DNA from: Phosphoribacter sp037046615
GTDB lineage: Bacteria > Actinomycetota > Actinomycetes > Actinomycetales > Dermatophilaceae
Length of the DNA: 64,000 nucleotides
Assembly: GCA_037046615.1 (NCBI GenBank)
Contig: JBAOHD010000014.1
Coordinates: 1-64,000 of the forward strand
Direction: 5' to 3'
Made by a program: the position numbers and the translations under genes. Each line of letters opens with the position of its first letter. Positions within the stretch are counted from its first letter, which is position 1. The notes beneath the pieces are model-generated. The model made no database searches, had not been told where the DNA came from, and was given only the letters and a program-made list of their open reading frames with translations. Positions 50,677-59,851 of the stretch are shown here, one piece after another.

Positions 50677-52988
50677 TCACCCTCGCTCCAGGTATGCCGC
50701 TTGGTCCTCGTCGAGTCTCGCTGCCACTCGCGCCGCAAGATCGGGGTGCGCGGCCAATGTCGGGTCGGCGGCGACGAGGTCGGTGGCGTCGTGGCGGGCC
50801 GCCTCGATGAGGCCTTCGTCCTCGGCATACCCCAGCCGAAGGAAGCGCACCGACGAGCCGCGACCGCTCTGGCGGGATCCCAGGATGTCGCCCTCGCGCC
50901 GCAGACGGACGTCGCGGCGCGCCAACTCGAAGCCGTCCGTCGTGCTCGCGAGAGCATCGAGCCGCTCACGAGCCGAGGACGCCTCGATTCCGGTCATGAG
51001 CAGGCATAGGCCGGGCACGGAGCCCCGACCCACGCGGCCGCGGAGCTGATGCAACTGGGACAGCCCGAAGCGATCGGCGTCCAGGACGATCATCATCGAG
51101 GCGTTGGGGACGTCGACGCCGACCTCGATGACGGTCGTCGCCACAAGGACATCGAGGTGGCCGGCGGCAAAGTCGGTCATGACCCGATCCTTCTCGTCGG
51201 CGTCGAGGCGGCCGTGGAGCATCCCGATCCGCACGCCGGCCAGGACTGGATCTGCGCGCAGCTGCTCGGCGACGGCATACACGCCGGCAAGCTCGCGGGG
51301 GGCGGGGTCACCGGGACCGTCACCCCCGCTCGATGACCCAACCGCTTCGTCGGGCGGCGCGTCCCCCACGCGCTCCATTGATCTTCTTCCCCACCATCGT
51401 CGCTCGGATGTGCAGCGCCCGACGAGGGCATCGGGCCGGCTTCCGGCAAACCGATCTTGGGGCATACGACATAGACCTGCTGGCCTTGACGCACCTCCTC
51501 GGCGACGCGCGCCCACGTCCGGGCGACCCACGAGGATCGGGCGGCGTCGACGACATGGGTCGTGATCGGCGCGCGTCCGGCCGGCAACTCCCGGAGCGTC
51601 ACCGTCTCCATGTCTCCGAAGACGGTCATCGCCACGGTCCGCGGGATCGGGGTGGCCGTCATGACCAGGACATGAGGCGGGTGCTTGCCCTTCTCCCGGA
51701 GGGCGTCACGTTGCTCCACGCCGAAGCGGTGTTGCTCGTCGACGACGACCAGCCCGAGATCGTCGAACTCCACATGACGCTGGATCAGGGCATGGGTCCC
51801 CACGACGATCCCTGCCCCACCTGAGGCGATCGCCGCGAGCGCGGTGCGGCGTTCGGCGGCGCCTTGGCTGCCGGTGAGGAGCGCGACCGAGGTCGCCGGC
51901 ATACTCCCCTCCTCGTGCCCACCGAAGGGGAGCATGCCCGCGGTCGCGAGCGGCCCCAGGAGTGACCTGATCGAGCGGAAGTGTTGCGCGGCAAGGACTT
52001 CGGTCGGAGCAAGGAGAGCTGCCTGACCACCCGCGTCGATGACGGCGAGCATCGCGCGCACGGCCACGACGGTCTTGCCCGAGCCGACCTCCCCTTGGAG
52101 GAGCCGTTGCATCGGATGGGGCCGGGCCAGGTCGGCCATGAGGGCCGCACTCACCTCGTGCTGCCCGGCGGTGAGCTCGAATGGAAGACGGGCGTCGAAG
52201 GCCGCGAGGAGCCCATCGGGGCGCGCGATCCGCGGCACGGACGGCGACTGGGCTGCGGCGGCCCGTCGTTGGGCCAGGATGGTCTGCAGGACCAACGCTT
52301 CGTCGTAACGCAGCCGGCGCAGCCCCGGCCCGACGTCCACCCCGACCTCTGGGCGATGGACGAGTTCGAGAGCCGCCCGACGGTCAAGCAGACGCCGCGC
52401 GTGTCGCAACGGCTCCGGCACGGGCTCGCGGATCCGGTCGATGCTGTCGAGCACGACCCCGATCGCAGTGCGCAAGTGGAGTGAGGTCACCGCACCAGTC
52501 GCGGGATAGACCGGCACCTGGTGGTCGAGGATGTCGCGCACCGCGTCGTCCGCACCGGTCTCCCCCCGCTCGTCGAGGATGACGTATTCCGGATGGGTGA
52601 GCTGGAGCCGCCCGGCATACCGCCCGACCGTGCCGGTGAAGATGCCCAGCGACCCGCGGGTCAGCCGATCGACGTGGGGGTAGGGCTTGAAGAAGGTGAG
52701 GTCGAGTTCGTGGTGTCCGTCGCCGATGACTGCCGTCAGGAGCTTGCCTCGGCGTTGCCGCATGGGCCGTAGGGCGACGTCGCGCACTCGGGCCACCACG
52801 GTCGTCGGCTCACCGACAACGAGATCGGCGAGATCGGTCGGTTCGAGGGGGGTGAGGTAGCGCCGTGGGGTGAACTCCAGGAGGTCGCCGATCGTCACGA
52901 CCCCTTTGTGCGTCGCCAGCGGGTCGCCGAGCCGTTTGCCGAAAGCCTTGACGACGAGGGTGTCCTCGGTGATGGCCTGGCGGATCAT
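50677..52988 (-). CDS. recG: ATP-dependent DNA helicase RecG, one frameshift
   Basis: Branch-migration helicase that reverses stalled replication forks. From ATG 52988 (MIRQAITEDTLVVKAFGKRL). Wedge/OB domain with TIGDLLEFTPRRYLTP, then Walker A LLQGEVGSGKTVVAVRAML, LAPTEVLAAQHFRSI, DEQH box VVVDEQHRFGVEQRDALREK and VMTATPIPRTVAM. A shift near 51340 leads to the C-terminal helicase half: RIGMLHGRLDADEKDRVM, VATTVIEVGVDVPNASMM and QLHQLRGRVGRGSVPGLC. About 770 codons, slightly longer than average; the extra falls around the shift at 51320-51420. Confidence 0.92.
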
Positions 52989-53018
52989 CGGGCCAGTCTT
53001 ACCCATCCGTCCGACACG

Positions 53019-54755
53019 TCACTCAATCCCCAGCAGCAATGGATAGAGCGGTTGATCACCCCGGATATGCGTGACCTCCAACTCATGGTGACGGATCCGC
53101 GCCGCAGCCGCGACCTGGGTCGCGAGGTCTCGGGGCGCGCCCGCTCCCGTGACGAGGGTGAGCAACTCGCCCTCGTCCGAGATGAGGCGCTCGACGACCT
53201 GCCCGGCGACATCGTGGACATCGTCCCCGATGATCGCGACCTCCCCGTCGACGAAGCCGAGGATGTCGCCGGCATGACACAGACCGACCGGGGTGAGCGC
53301 CTCGCGGCTGGCGACGGTCACCGCGCCATCGCGCATCCCCGCGACGACGCGTGACATCGCCGCGGCGTTGTCCTCCAGGCTCAGCTGCGGGTCGAACACT
53401 GCGAGGGCCCCGACGCCGTGCACCGCGGCTCGCGTCGGCACGACGAGCACCTCGCGTCCGTCCTCGATCGCCGCCCGGGCCGCGGCGTCCGCGGCCATCC
53501 GCGTGTCGGAATCGTTGGGCAAGATGATGATCCGTCCCGCACGTGTGCGCCGCACGGCGTCGAGAATCTGCCCGGCCGAGGCCCGCGCTCCGGGCCCACT
53601 GAGGACCACCGACGATCCCGCCGCCCGGAACACCTCGGCGAGACCCTCTCCGGGAGCGCAACTCACGACGGCTACGGCCGCGGGATCGGGGGCCGTGACA
53701 CCGACAGAGCTGTGCTGCGTTGCAAAGTGAGTGATGACGATGCGGTGCGGCTTCCCGGCGGCAATCCCGGCCTCCACCGCCGCTCCGGGGTCGTCCACGT
53801 GGACGTGGACATTCCAGGTGCCCTCCCCCCCGACGACGAGCAGCGAGTCGCCCAACGCGGCCAGAGCCGAGCGCAGGGTGGCGACGCGCGCCTCGTCGGA
53901 GTCGCTCAAGAGGAACATCACCTCGTATGCCGGTCCGTCACCTGCGGCCAGCGGGCCGTCATCGGGCCGGACCGCCGGGTGCGCGCCATCGGCCACCGGG
54001 CGGGTCCACGTCGAGCGGCGGTGGAAGGGGTCGTCGGTCGGTGCCAGCCCGTGGAAGCTGCGGGTCGCCGCAATGCCGTGGTCCTGCCCCAACACGACCT
54101 TGGCCAACGACTCGAAGAGCACGACATAGCCCGCGCCGCCCGCGTCGACGACACCGGCCCGGGCCAGGACCGGAAGTTGCAAAGGAGTCCGGTCGAGGGC
54201 GTCTTGAGCCCCGGACAGCGCCGCCGTGATGACGGTCGCCAGGGTGGCCTCTCCCTGGGCGACTGCCGTGGCCGCGGCTGCCGCCGCAGCGCGGGAGACG
54301 CTGAGGATTGTGCCTTCTTTGGGTTCGGTCACCGCCTGCCAGGCCCGGTCGTCCGCCCGCGCCAGCGCTGCGGCAAGACCTGCGGCGTCCAACTCCGTGG
54401 CGTCCGAGTCGATGACATAGTCGGCCAGTCCCCGGAAAAGTTGACTGAGGATGACTCCGGAGTTGCCCCGGGCGGTTAAGAGCATCGCCCGGGAGGTCTG
54501 TGCGCAGATGACCGACAGCGTGCGCTGCTCTGCCCGAGGGCGCTCGATCAAGGCAGCCCGGGTGCCGTCGAGGGCGCTGTCGAGGGTGAGATAGAGGTTG
54601 GTCCCGGTGTCCCCGTCCGGCACGGGGAAGACGTTGAGCGCGTCGATCTCGGTGCGCGCCGCGGCGAAAGCCGATCGAGCGACGGCCGCCCACCGCAGGA
54701 AGGCCCCCGCATCGAGGGCGGTGAGGTCGGCGACGTCCGCGGCGGTGTCGGGCAC
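53019..54755 (-). CDS. DAK2-domain protein (YloV/FakA-like)
   Basis: 578 aa from GTG 54755 with GGAGG seven bases upstream. N-terminal DhaL/DAK2 kinase-like domain (~20-210): NVFPVPDGDTGTNLYLTLD with the metal-binding aspartates, then LLTARGNSGVILSQLFRG. A middle domain (~230-330) and a C-terminal DegV-like part with HVHVDDPGAAVEAGI and IIILPNDSDT. In Firmicutes the homologue FakA phosphorylates fatty acids bound by FakB (DegV). In actinobacteria it is nearly always upstream of recG, as here; no fakB is nearby. Confidence 0.9.
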   Translation of the reverse strand: MPDTAADVADLTALDAGAFLRWAAVARSAFAAARTEIDALNVFPVPDGDTGTNLYLTLDSALDGTRAALIERPRAEQRTLSVICAQTSRAMLLTARGNSGVILSQLFRGLADYVIDSDATELDAAGLAAALARADDRAWQAVTEPKEGTILSVSRAAAAAAATAVAQGEATLATVITAALSGAQDALDRTPLQLPVLARAGVVDAGGAGYVVLFESLAKVVLGQDHGIAATRSFHGLAPTDDPFHRRSTWTRPVADGAHPAVRPDDGPLAAGDGPAYEVMFLLSDSDEARVATLRSALAALGDSLLVVGGEGTWNVHVHVDDPGAAVEAGIAAGKPHRIVITHFATQHSSVGVTAPDPAAVAVVSCAPGEGLAEVFRAAGSSVVLSGPGARASAGQILDAVRRTRAGRIIILPNDSDTRMAADAAARAAIEDGREVLVVPTRAAVHGVGALAVFDPQLSLEDNAAAMSRVVAGMRDGAVTVASREALTPVGLCHAGDILGFVDGEVAIIGDDVHDVAGQVVERLISDEGELLTLVTGAGAPRDLATQVAAAARIRHHELEVTHIRGDQPLYPLLLGIE

Positions 54756-54834
54756 GGCATACCTCCTGCAGGTGACGGTGCCGCCCAGCCTAGCCAGCGA
54801 TGGGCCCGCGGCTCCCTGACCGAAGGGCGGCGGT

Positions 54835-54863
54835 TTGGCCCATCCCTCTGGCTCGGCTATTCT
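54835..54863 (+). promoter_or_regulatory. rpmB promoter
   Basis: TTGGCC, 17-base spacer, TATTCT. Transcription would start near 54870, leaving a leader of about 100 nt before the rpmB start. Good match to a sigma-70-type promoter. Confidence 0.6.
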
Positions 54864-54972
54864 TGACCGGTTGCTTGGGCGTCGATCCCCCGCGGGGTCA
54901 GCGCCAAGCACCCACAGCTATCGTCGACACCGACGATCACGTCCGAGCAATTCGACTTTCAGGAGATTACCC

Positions 54973-55161
54973 GTGGCTGCCACCTGCGATGTCTGCGGCA
55001 AGGGACCGGGCTTCGGTCACAACATCTCGCACTCGCACCGTCGCACGAAGCGCCGCTGGAACCCCAACATCCAGCGCGTCAAGGCGCTCATCAACGGTGT
55101 GACCCCCAAGCGGGTCAACGTCTGCACGTCGTGCCTCAAGGCCGGCAAGGTCGCTCGCTGA
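54973..55161 (+). CDS. rpmB: Ribosomal protein L28
   Basis: 62 aa from GTG 54973, AGGAG seven bases upstream. Sequence AATCDVCGKGPGFGHNISHS, RRWNPNIQRVKALING and CTSCLKAGKVAR: the zinc-binding (C+) version with two CxxC pairs. Component of the 50S subunit. Divergent to the DAK2/recG run and followed by a strong terminator, so it is a monocistronic unit. Confidence 0.96.
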   Translation: MAATCDVCGKGPGFGHNISHSHRRTKRRWNPNIQRVKALINGVTPKRVNVCTSCLKAGKVAR

Positions 55162-55189
55162 CCGCGCACCCACCGCACCGCAACAGCTC

Positions 55190-55219
55190 GAAGGCCGGTC
55201 CCCGCAGGGACCGGCCTTC
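55190..55219 (+). terminator. rpmB terminator
   Basis: A perfect 13-bp stem GAAGGCCGGTCCC / GGGACCGGCCTTC with loop CGCA, followed by GTCGTCTTC. It lies 28 bases past the stop and may also stop the convergent nitronate monooxygenase gene. Confidence 0.85.
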
Positions 55220-55243
55220 GTCGTCTTCCGTGGTCGCTCTAGC

Positions 55244-56710
55244 TCACCCCGTGAGGAGGTAATCGACGACCTCTCCCGCCGTGTAGCTGCCGTCGCTTCG
55301 GCGCGAACCGAGGGCGACGACGGCGGCCAGATCGCTTCCGGCCGTGACCAGTGCTGGCTCGACGGCGCCTCCGGGACGGCGTTGACCGAGGCCAGCGCTG
55401 GCGAGGAGGGCGTTGCACAAACAGACCCGACCTTCTCGGTTGACCTCGCGGCCGCCCTTGCGGAGATAGGCACGCTCCGGCTCGGCCGGGCACCGGAAGT
55501 CGACGGTCCCGCTGTCGGTGAGGTATGCCGTGCGCAGGACCCCCAGGTCGCACACCGACGGGCGGGCCTGGGCTACCCGGGCGTCTGACACCGTCCCGTC
55601 GAGATCGGCGACGCGGAAGGGGAAGCCGGTCGGCGAAGCTCGCCAGTCGGACCGGACCTGGAGAGACCCGTCGACGGCCTTGCTGCGGACCAGGGCCTTG
55701 ATGTCGGGGGCGAAACCGGACTCGTCACAGAAGGCAAACGCCGTGCCCACTTGCACACCGGCAGCTCCGAGCGCTCGCGCCTCGGCGAGCCGCTCGGGAG
55801 TGCCGTATCCCCCAGCGAGCCACACGGGAAGGCCCAGCGCGAGGACGGCGTCAAGGTCCACGACATCACGGTCGTCGTAGACGGGCTGGCCCAGGTCATC
55901 GACCCGGCGCGGTCCCCGAGGCGGGGCATTATGACCCCCGGCGACTTCACCCTCGATGACGAAACCATCTGGGCGCGTGGCCCCTCCGGTCGCCAGCCCG
56001 GTCGCGAGGTCCGTTGACGCGACGACCGCGAGGACGGCTGGCGACGGCAGGACAGGACCGGGATCCGGCACGACGTCCCCGGGCGAGAACGGCATCCGGC
56101 CGAACCCGTCACTGGACCGCGCCCCCATGACCCGCACGTCGATCGCGACGTCCTCATGACGTGCCAGGCCACGCACGAGGGCAGGGATCTCTGCGGGACT
56201 CCCGGCGCCACAGAGGACGACGTCGACCCCGGCGAGGATGGCTCCGTAGAGCGTCGCGGGCATCGGGAGTTCGATCTTGCGCAGGACGTTGATGCCGACG
56301 AGGCCGTCATGGCCCTCTTTGGCGAGAAAGACCTCAGTGAAGGCCGCTGCGACCGTCAACTCGACCAGGCGCGAGGTCGATGAGAGGGTATGCCGCGGCA
56401 CGGGCCGATAGAGCGCATCCGGTGCAATCCCCCCTTCGACGAAGTAGGCGTCCAGGATCCAGGCCGCGATCGCCGGCACCGGGAATCGGGAGAGCGCTCG
56501 GCGCACGTCACCACCCGGGTCGCCGGCTTGGAGGCGTCTGGCGACGACGACGTCGATGGCCGTGCCTGAGACGACACCGAGTTGCCCTCGCATCGAGACG
56601 GCGCGGGCCAGAGACCAGCCGGAGACGCCGACGCCCATGCCTCCCTGGATGATCGGGGGCCTGGCCTCGGCAAGGCGGGAGGAGTGGGCGGTCTGCTCGT
56701 CGGTGCTCAT
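55244..56710 (-). CDS. Nitronate monooxygenase / FabK-like FMN enzyme
   Basis: 488 aa from ATG 56710. TIM-barrel FMN protein: N-terminal PIIQGGMGVGVSGWSLARAV, VVLCGAGSPAEIPALV, then GFVIEGEVAGGHN with the catalytic-His-type motif (EGxxAGGH), PVWLAGGYGTPERLAEARAL and GAAGVQVGTAFAFCDES. The C-terminal ~120 residues carry RVCLCNALLASAGLGQ, an extension seen in long actinobacterial and PKS-associated members. It oxidises alkyl nitronates or acts in lipid metabolism; not decidable from sequence. An operator lies 27 bases upstream. Confidence 0.88.
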   Translation of the reverse strand: MSTDEQTAHSSRLAEARPPIIQGGMGVGVSGWSLARAVSMRGQLGVVSGTAIDVVVARRLQAGDPGGDVRRALSRFPVPAIAAWILDAYFVEGGIAPDALYRPVPRHTLSSTSRLVELTVAAAFTEVFLAKEGHDGLVGINVLRKIELPMPATLYGAILAGVDVVLCGAGSPAEIPALVRGLARHEDVAIDVRVMGARSSDGFGRMPFSPGDVVPDPGPVLPSPAVLAVVASTDLATGLATGGATRPDGFVIEGEVAGGHNAPPRGPRRVDDLGQPVYDDRDVVDLDAVLALGLPVWLAGGYGTPERLAEARALGAAGVQVGTAFAFCDESGFAPDIKALVRSKAVDGSLQVRSDWRASPTGFPFRVADLDGTVSDARVAQARPSVCDLGVLRTAYLTDSGTVDFRCPAEPERAYLRKGGREVNREGRVCLCNALLASAGLGQRRPGGAVEPALVTAGSDLAAVVALGSRRSDGSYTAGEVVDYLLTG

Positions 56711-56736
56711 GGCACCTCGCTCACGGATCGAGAGGA

Positions 56737-56771
56737 AACTTACGGTGACGTAACCTACGTTACCGTAAGTT
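56737..56771. promoter_or_regulatory. Nested palindromic operator upstream of nitronate monooxygenase
   Basis: AACTTACGGT ... ACCGTAAGTT is a perfect 10-bp inverted repeat around 15 bases. Inside it, GTAAC-ctac-GTTAC forms a second palindrome. The TTACGGT/ACCGTAA half-sites resemble TetR-family operators. No TetR gene is in the window, so the regulator would act from elsewhere. Confidence 0.75.
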
Positions 56772-56773
56772 GA

Positions 56774-57820
56774 TCAGGCGCGCTCGTCGGCGCGGAAGTG
56801 ATCCCAACCCCGTGGCTGGGTCGGGATTCCGTCCACGGACACACCCTCTCCGGACGTGACAGTCCCGATGATCCGCCACGGCGCTCCGAGCGTGCCGGCG
56901 ACCGCGGGCGGCATACAGGCCAGGAGAGAGTGTTCCTCTCCCCCGGACAGGACACACTCACGAGCGACGTCCTCGCCGAGCGCCCGCGCCAATCGCTCGA
57001 TATCGGGTGTCAGCGCGCGACTGTGCAGGTCGAGGCGGACCTTGCTCGCGGCCGCGATCCGGGAGGCATCGCGCAACAGCCCATCGGAGATGTCGATCAT
57101 CGCCGTCGCCCCGGCGACAGCAGCGCGTGGCCCCTCCGCCAGAGGGCAATGGGGGCGACGGTGGGCGTCGACAAGTTCGTGCGCGAGGGCGTCGTGCGCC
57201 CCCACCTCATCACGCTTAAGGCGCTGCGTGAGCAGGAGATGCAACCCTGCGCCGGAAGCGCCGAGGGTCCCGCATACCGCGACGACATCTCCCGGGCGCG
57301 CCCCATGGCGCAGGACGGCCTTGCGGCCCTCGAGGCTGCCCACCGCCGTGATGCTCACCACGACGGTGCCGGCCGGGGCCGAGGACAGATCTCCACCGAC
57401 GACGGGCGCGCCCGCGTCGCGCGCCGCCGCGCCGATCCCCTCGGCGAGGCGGCATACCCAGTCCACCGCGAGGCCGGGATCCGCAGCGAGCGTGACGAGC
57501 AAGCCGGTCGGCCGGCCACCCATCGCGGCGACGTCCGCGACATTCTGGACGACGAGCTTGACCCCGACGTCGCGAGCGGTGGACCAGTCGTCACGCCAGT
57601 CCCGGTCGCGGACCATCGAGTCCGTCGTGAGGATCGTCGCCGCGTCGGTGAGCAGCACCGCAGCGTCGTCCCCCGGCCCCACGGCCACTTCTGCGGATGG
57701 AGCGACCATGAGCGGCAGGATGAGTGCGAGGAGGCCCTCCTCCGAGACGTCGCGCAGCGTCGCGCCCGCGGTGTCAAAGCCGTCGGAGTCATTCCCGCCG
57801 AGCGTCGTCGACCCGTCCAC
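56774..57820 (-). CDS. thiL: Thiamine-monophosphate kinase ThiL
   Basis: 348 aa from GTG 57820 (AGGAGG four bases upstream; GTG 57823 is also possible). Makes thiamine pyrophosphate from TMP. AIRS-type fold: SEEGLLALILPLM, AVGPGDDAAVLL and TTDSMVRDRDW (metal Asp), KLVVQNVADVAAMGGRPTGL, GGDLSSAPAGTVVVSITA, MIDISDGLLRDASRIA and LSGGEEHSLLAC. All aspartates for Mg/ATP are present. A normal neighbour of ddl and rpmB in actinobacteria. Confidence 0.95.
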   Translation of the reverse strand: MDGSTTLGGNDSDGFDTAGATLRDVSEEGLLALILPLMVAPSAEVAVGPGDDAAVLLTDAATILTTDSMVRDRDWRDDWSTARDVGVKLVVQNVADVAAMGGRPTGLLVTLAADPGLAVDWVCRLAEGIGAAARDAGAPVVGGDLSSAPAGTVVVSITAVGSLEGRKAVLRHGARPGDVVAVCGTLGASGAGLHLLLTQRLKRDEVGAHDALAHELVDAHRRPHCPLAEGPRAAVAGATAMIDISDGLLRDASRIAAASKVRLDLHSRALTPDIERLARALGEDVARECVLSGGEEHSLLACMPPAVAGTLGAPWRIIGTVTSGEGVSVDGIPTQPRGWDHFRADERA

Positions 57821-57934
57821 CACACCTCCTGCCGTGCGCCAATTCGCCACGGGCACGGTAGCGTCTGGAATGCAGGTGAGTCACACCTGCCCCCATCAGG
57901 CCCGCGAGGGCCGGCGTCGACAGTGAGGAACTTC

Positions 57935-58168
57935 ATGGTCCAGGCCTACATCCTGATCCAGACTGAGGTCGGCAAGTCTGCAACCGTCGCACAGTCGATC
58001 CGCGATGTCGCGGGCGTCGCGTCGGCCGAAGACGTCACCGGCCCCTATGACGTCATCGCGCGGGTCGAAGCCGACAGCGTCGATGACCTCGGCAGGCTCG
58101 TCATTGCCAAGATCCAGGACGTCCAGGGGATTACTCGCACCTTGACGTGCACCGTCGTCAACGTGTGA
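57935..58168 (+). CDS. Stand-alone Lrp/AsnC RAM (ligand-binding) domain protein
   Basis: 77 aa from ATG 57935. It is just the effector domain of an Lrp regulator, without a DNA-binding part: VQAYILIQTEVGKSATVAQS, GVASAEDVTGPYDVIARVEA, and LVIAKIQDVQGITRTLTCTV. Such proteins form oligomers and bind amino acids. They are regularly found beside DUF3515, thiL and ddl in actinobacteria. The start of the next gene overlaps its stop. Confidence 0.9.
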   Translation: MVQAYILIQTEVGKSATVAQSIRDVAGVASAEDVTGPYDVIARVEADSVDDLGRLVIAKIQDVQGITRTLTCTVVNV

Positions 58169-58644
58169 GCGTCCCACTCCAGCGCCACCCTCGCCCGATC
58201 CGGGCAGGGGTGGCGCTGTGCGTCGTGGCCACGGCTGCGGCCTCCCTCGTGGCGTGTTCGCGAGCTATCCCTGTCACGCTCCCGGATGGGGCGCACACCT
58301 CTGCCTGCACATCCGTCGAGTCCCTCTGGCCCCGGACCGTCGCCGGCCGGGAGCCCGCAGCAGTGGAGCCCTCGTCCCCCTCCGCGCGCGCGTGGGGGGA
58401 TCCGGCGATCATCGCGATCTGCGGGTATGCCGCCCCACCACCGTCCACCCTCGAGTGCATCGCTGTCGACGGGGTGGACTGGGTCGTGCAGCCGCGCAGC
58501 AACGGGGTCCAGTTCACGACCTATGGTCGGGAGCCAGCTCTCGACGTCCTCGTACCCTCGGCCTACGCCCCTGAGCCACTCGTCCTGCCCGCCTTCGGTG
58601 CGGTCGCCCGCTCTCTGCCAACCACGGGTCGCACCTGCACGTGA
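58165..58644 (+). CDS. DUF3515 lipoprotein
   Basis: 159 aa; GTG 58165 overlaps the stop of the RAM protein. Signal peptide with lipobox LVAC, then the DUF3515 domain with CTSVESLWPRTVAGREP, AWGDPAIIAICGY and LECIAVDGVDWVVQP, and a conserved Cys near the end. Function unknown; conserved gene order with ddl. Confidence 0.88.
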   Translation: MSVPLQRHPRPIRAGVALCVVATAAASLVACSRAIPVTLPDGAHTSACTSVESLWPRTVAGREPAAVEPSSPSARAWGDPAIIAICGYAAPPPSTLECIAVDGVDWVVQPRSNGVQFTTYGREPALDVLVPSAYAPEPLVLPAFGAVARSLPTTGRTCT

Positions 58645-58668
58645 CCGGCTGGCGGCAGCTCTGGTGTG

Positions 58669-59802
58669 CTATCGCAGCCCGACGCGGCGCTCGACAGCCA
58701 GCGTGATGAGCTCATCCACGAGAGCCTCGTAATCCAGGCCGCTCGCCGCCCACATCCGGGGATACATCGAATGGGGTGTGAAACCGGGCATCGTGTTGAT
58801 CTCGTTGATGATGACCCGTCCGGTGTCGGTGTAAAAACAGTCAACGCGCGCGAGCCCCTCGCAACCCAATGCCGTAAACGCTTGCGCCGCAAGGGTTTGG
58901 ATGGTTTCTGTGACCTCCTCGGGCACATCTGCCGGGCAGACCAACTCGACGTCACGGTCGGAGAGGTACTTCGCCTCGAAGTCGTAGAACTCGTGGTTTT
59001 GCACGACCTTGATCTCGCCGACGGCCGAGGTCCGGGGCGGCTCGACACCCCGCCCTTCGAGCACCGCGCATTCGATCTCGCGGCCAACGATGGCCGCCTC
59101 GACGATGACCTTGGGATCGTGCTCGCGGGCGAAGAGGATCGCGGCTTCGAGGTCGGCCGGGTCGTCCACCCGAGTGATCCCCATGCTCGATCCGGCCCGG
59201 GCAGGTTTGACGAACACCGGAAAGCCCAGACCGTGGACGGCGTCCATCGCAGCGACCCGGTCGGCCTGCCACGCGCGGTCGGTGATCACGGCATACGGAC
59301 CTACGGGGAGCCCGTGCCCGGCGAAGATCACCTTCATGTAGTGCTTGTCCATCCCCGCAGCTGAGGCGAGCACTCCAGAGCCGACGTAGCGAACATCAGC
59401 GAGGTCGAGCATCCCCTGGAGCGTGCCGTCCTCGCCCCACGGCCCATGGAGCACCGGGAAAACGACGTCGACCTCTCCGAGGGACCGAGGCGCCTCATCG
59501 TTGGCCAGGACCCGAAGGGTCCGCTCACGGGTCGTGAGCGGCGCCAGGACGGCCGGTCCGTCGCTGCTCACCTGGGGGATGCGTCCCGGAGCGAGGTCGA
59601 GCAGGTCGGGGTTGTCCGCGGCGATGACCCATCTGCCGTCGGGGGCGATGCCAATCGGCACGACGTCGTAGCGATCACGGTCGATCGCGCGCAGCACCCC
59701 AGCTGCGCTGGAGCACGACACGGCATGCTCGGACGACCGTCCGCCGAAGACGATGGCGACCCGGAGTCTGCGGCCGGTTTGCGGAGTCTGGTCGGTGCTC
59801 AT
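58669..59802 (-). CDS. ddl: D-alanine--D-alanine ligase
   Basis: 377 aa from ATG 59802. ATP-grasp enzyme joining two D-Ala for peptidoglycan. N-terminus RVAIVFGGRSSEHAVSCSSA, then FPVLHGPWGEDGTLQGML, MDKHYMKVIFAGHGLPVGPY, FVKPARAGSSMGITRV, RVDCFYTDTGRVIINEINTM and PGFTPHSMYPRM. All ATP/Mg residues are in place. Convergent with DUF3515. Confidence 0.96.
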   Translation of the reverse strand: MSTDQTPQTGRRLRVAIVFGGRSSEHAVSCSSAAGVLRAIDRDRYDVVPIGIAPDGRWVIAADNPDLLDLAPGRIPQVSSDGPAVLAPLTTRERTLRVLANDEAPRSLGEVDVVFPVLHGPWGEDGTLQGMLDLADVRYVGSGVLASAAGMDKHYMKVIFAGHGLPVGPYAVITDRAWQADRVAAMDAVHGLGFPVFVKPARAGSSMGITRVDDPADLEAAILFAREHDPKVIVEAAIVGREIECAVLEGRGVEPPRTSAVGEIKVVQNHEFYDFEAKYLSDRDVELVCPADVPEEVTETIQTLAAQAFTALGCEGLARVDCFYTDTGRVIINEINTMPGFTPHSMYPRMWAASGLDYEALVDELITLAVERRVGLR

Positions 59803-59851
59803 CGACTCGACCCTAGCGCTGCCGTTGGACGGTGCGCCGTAGGCTGGCCGG

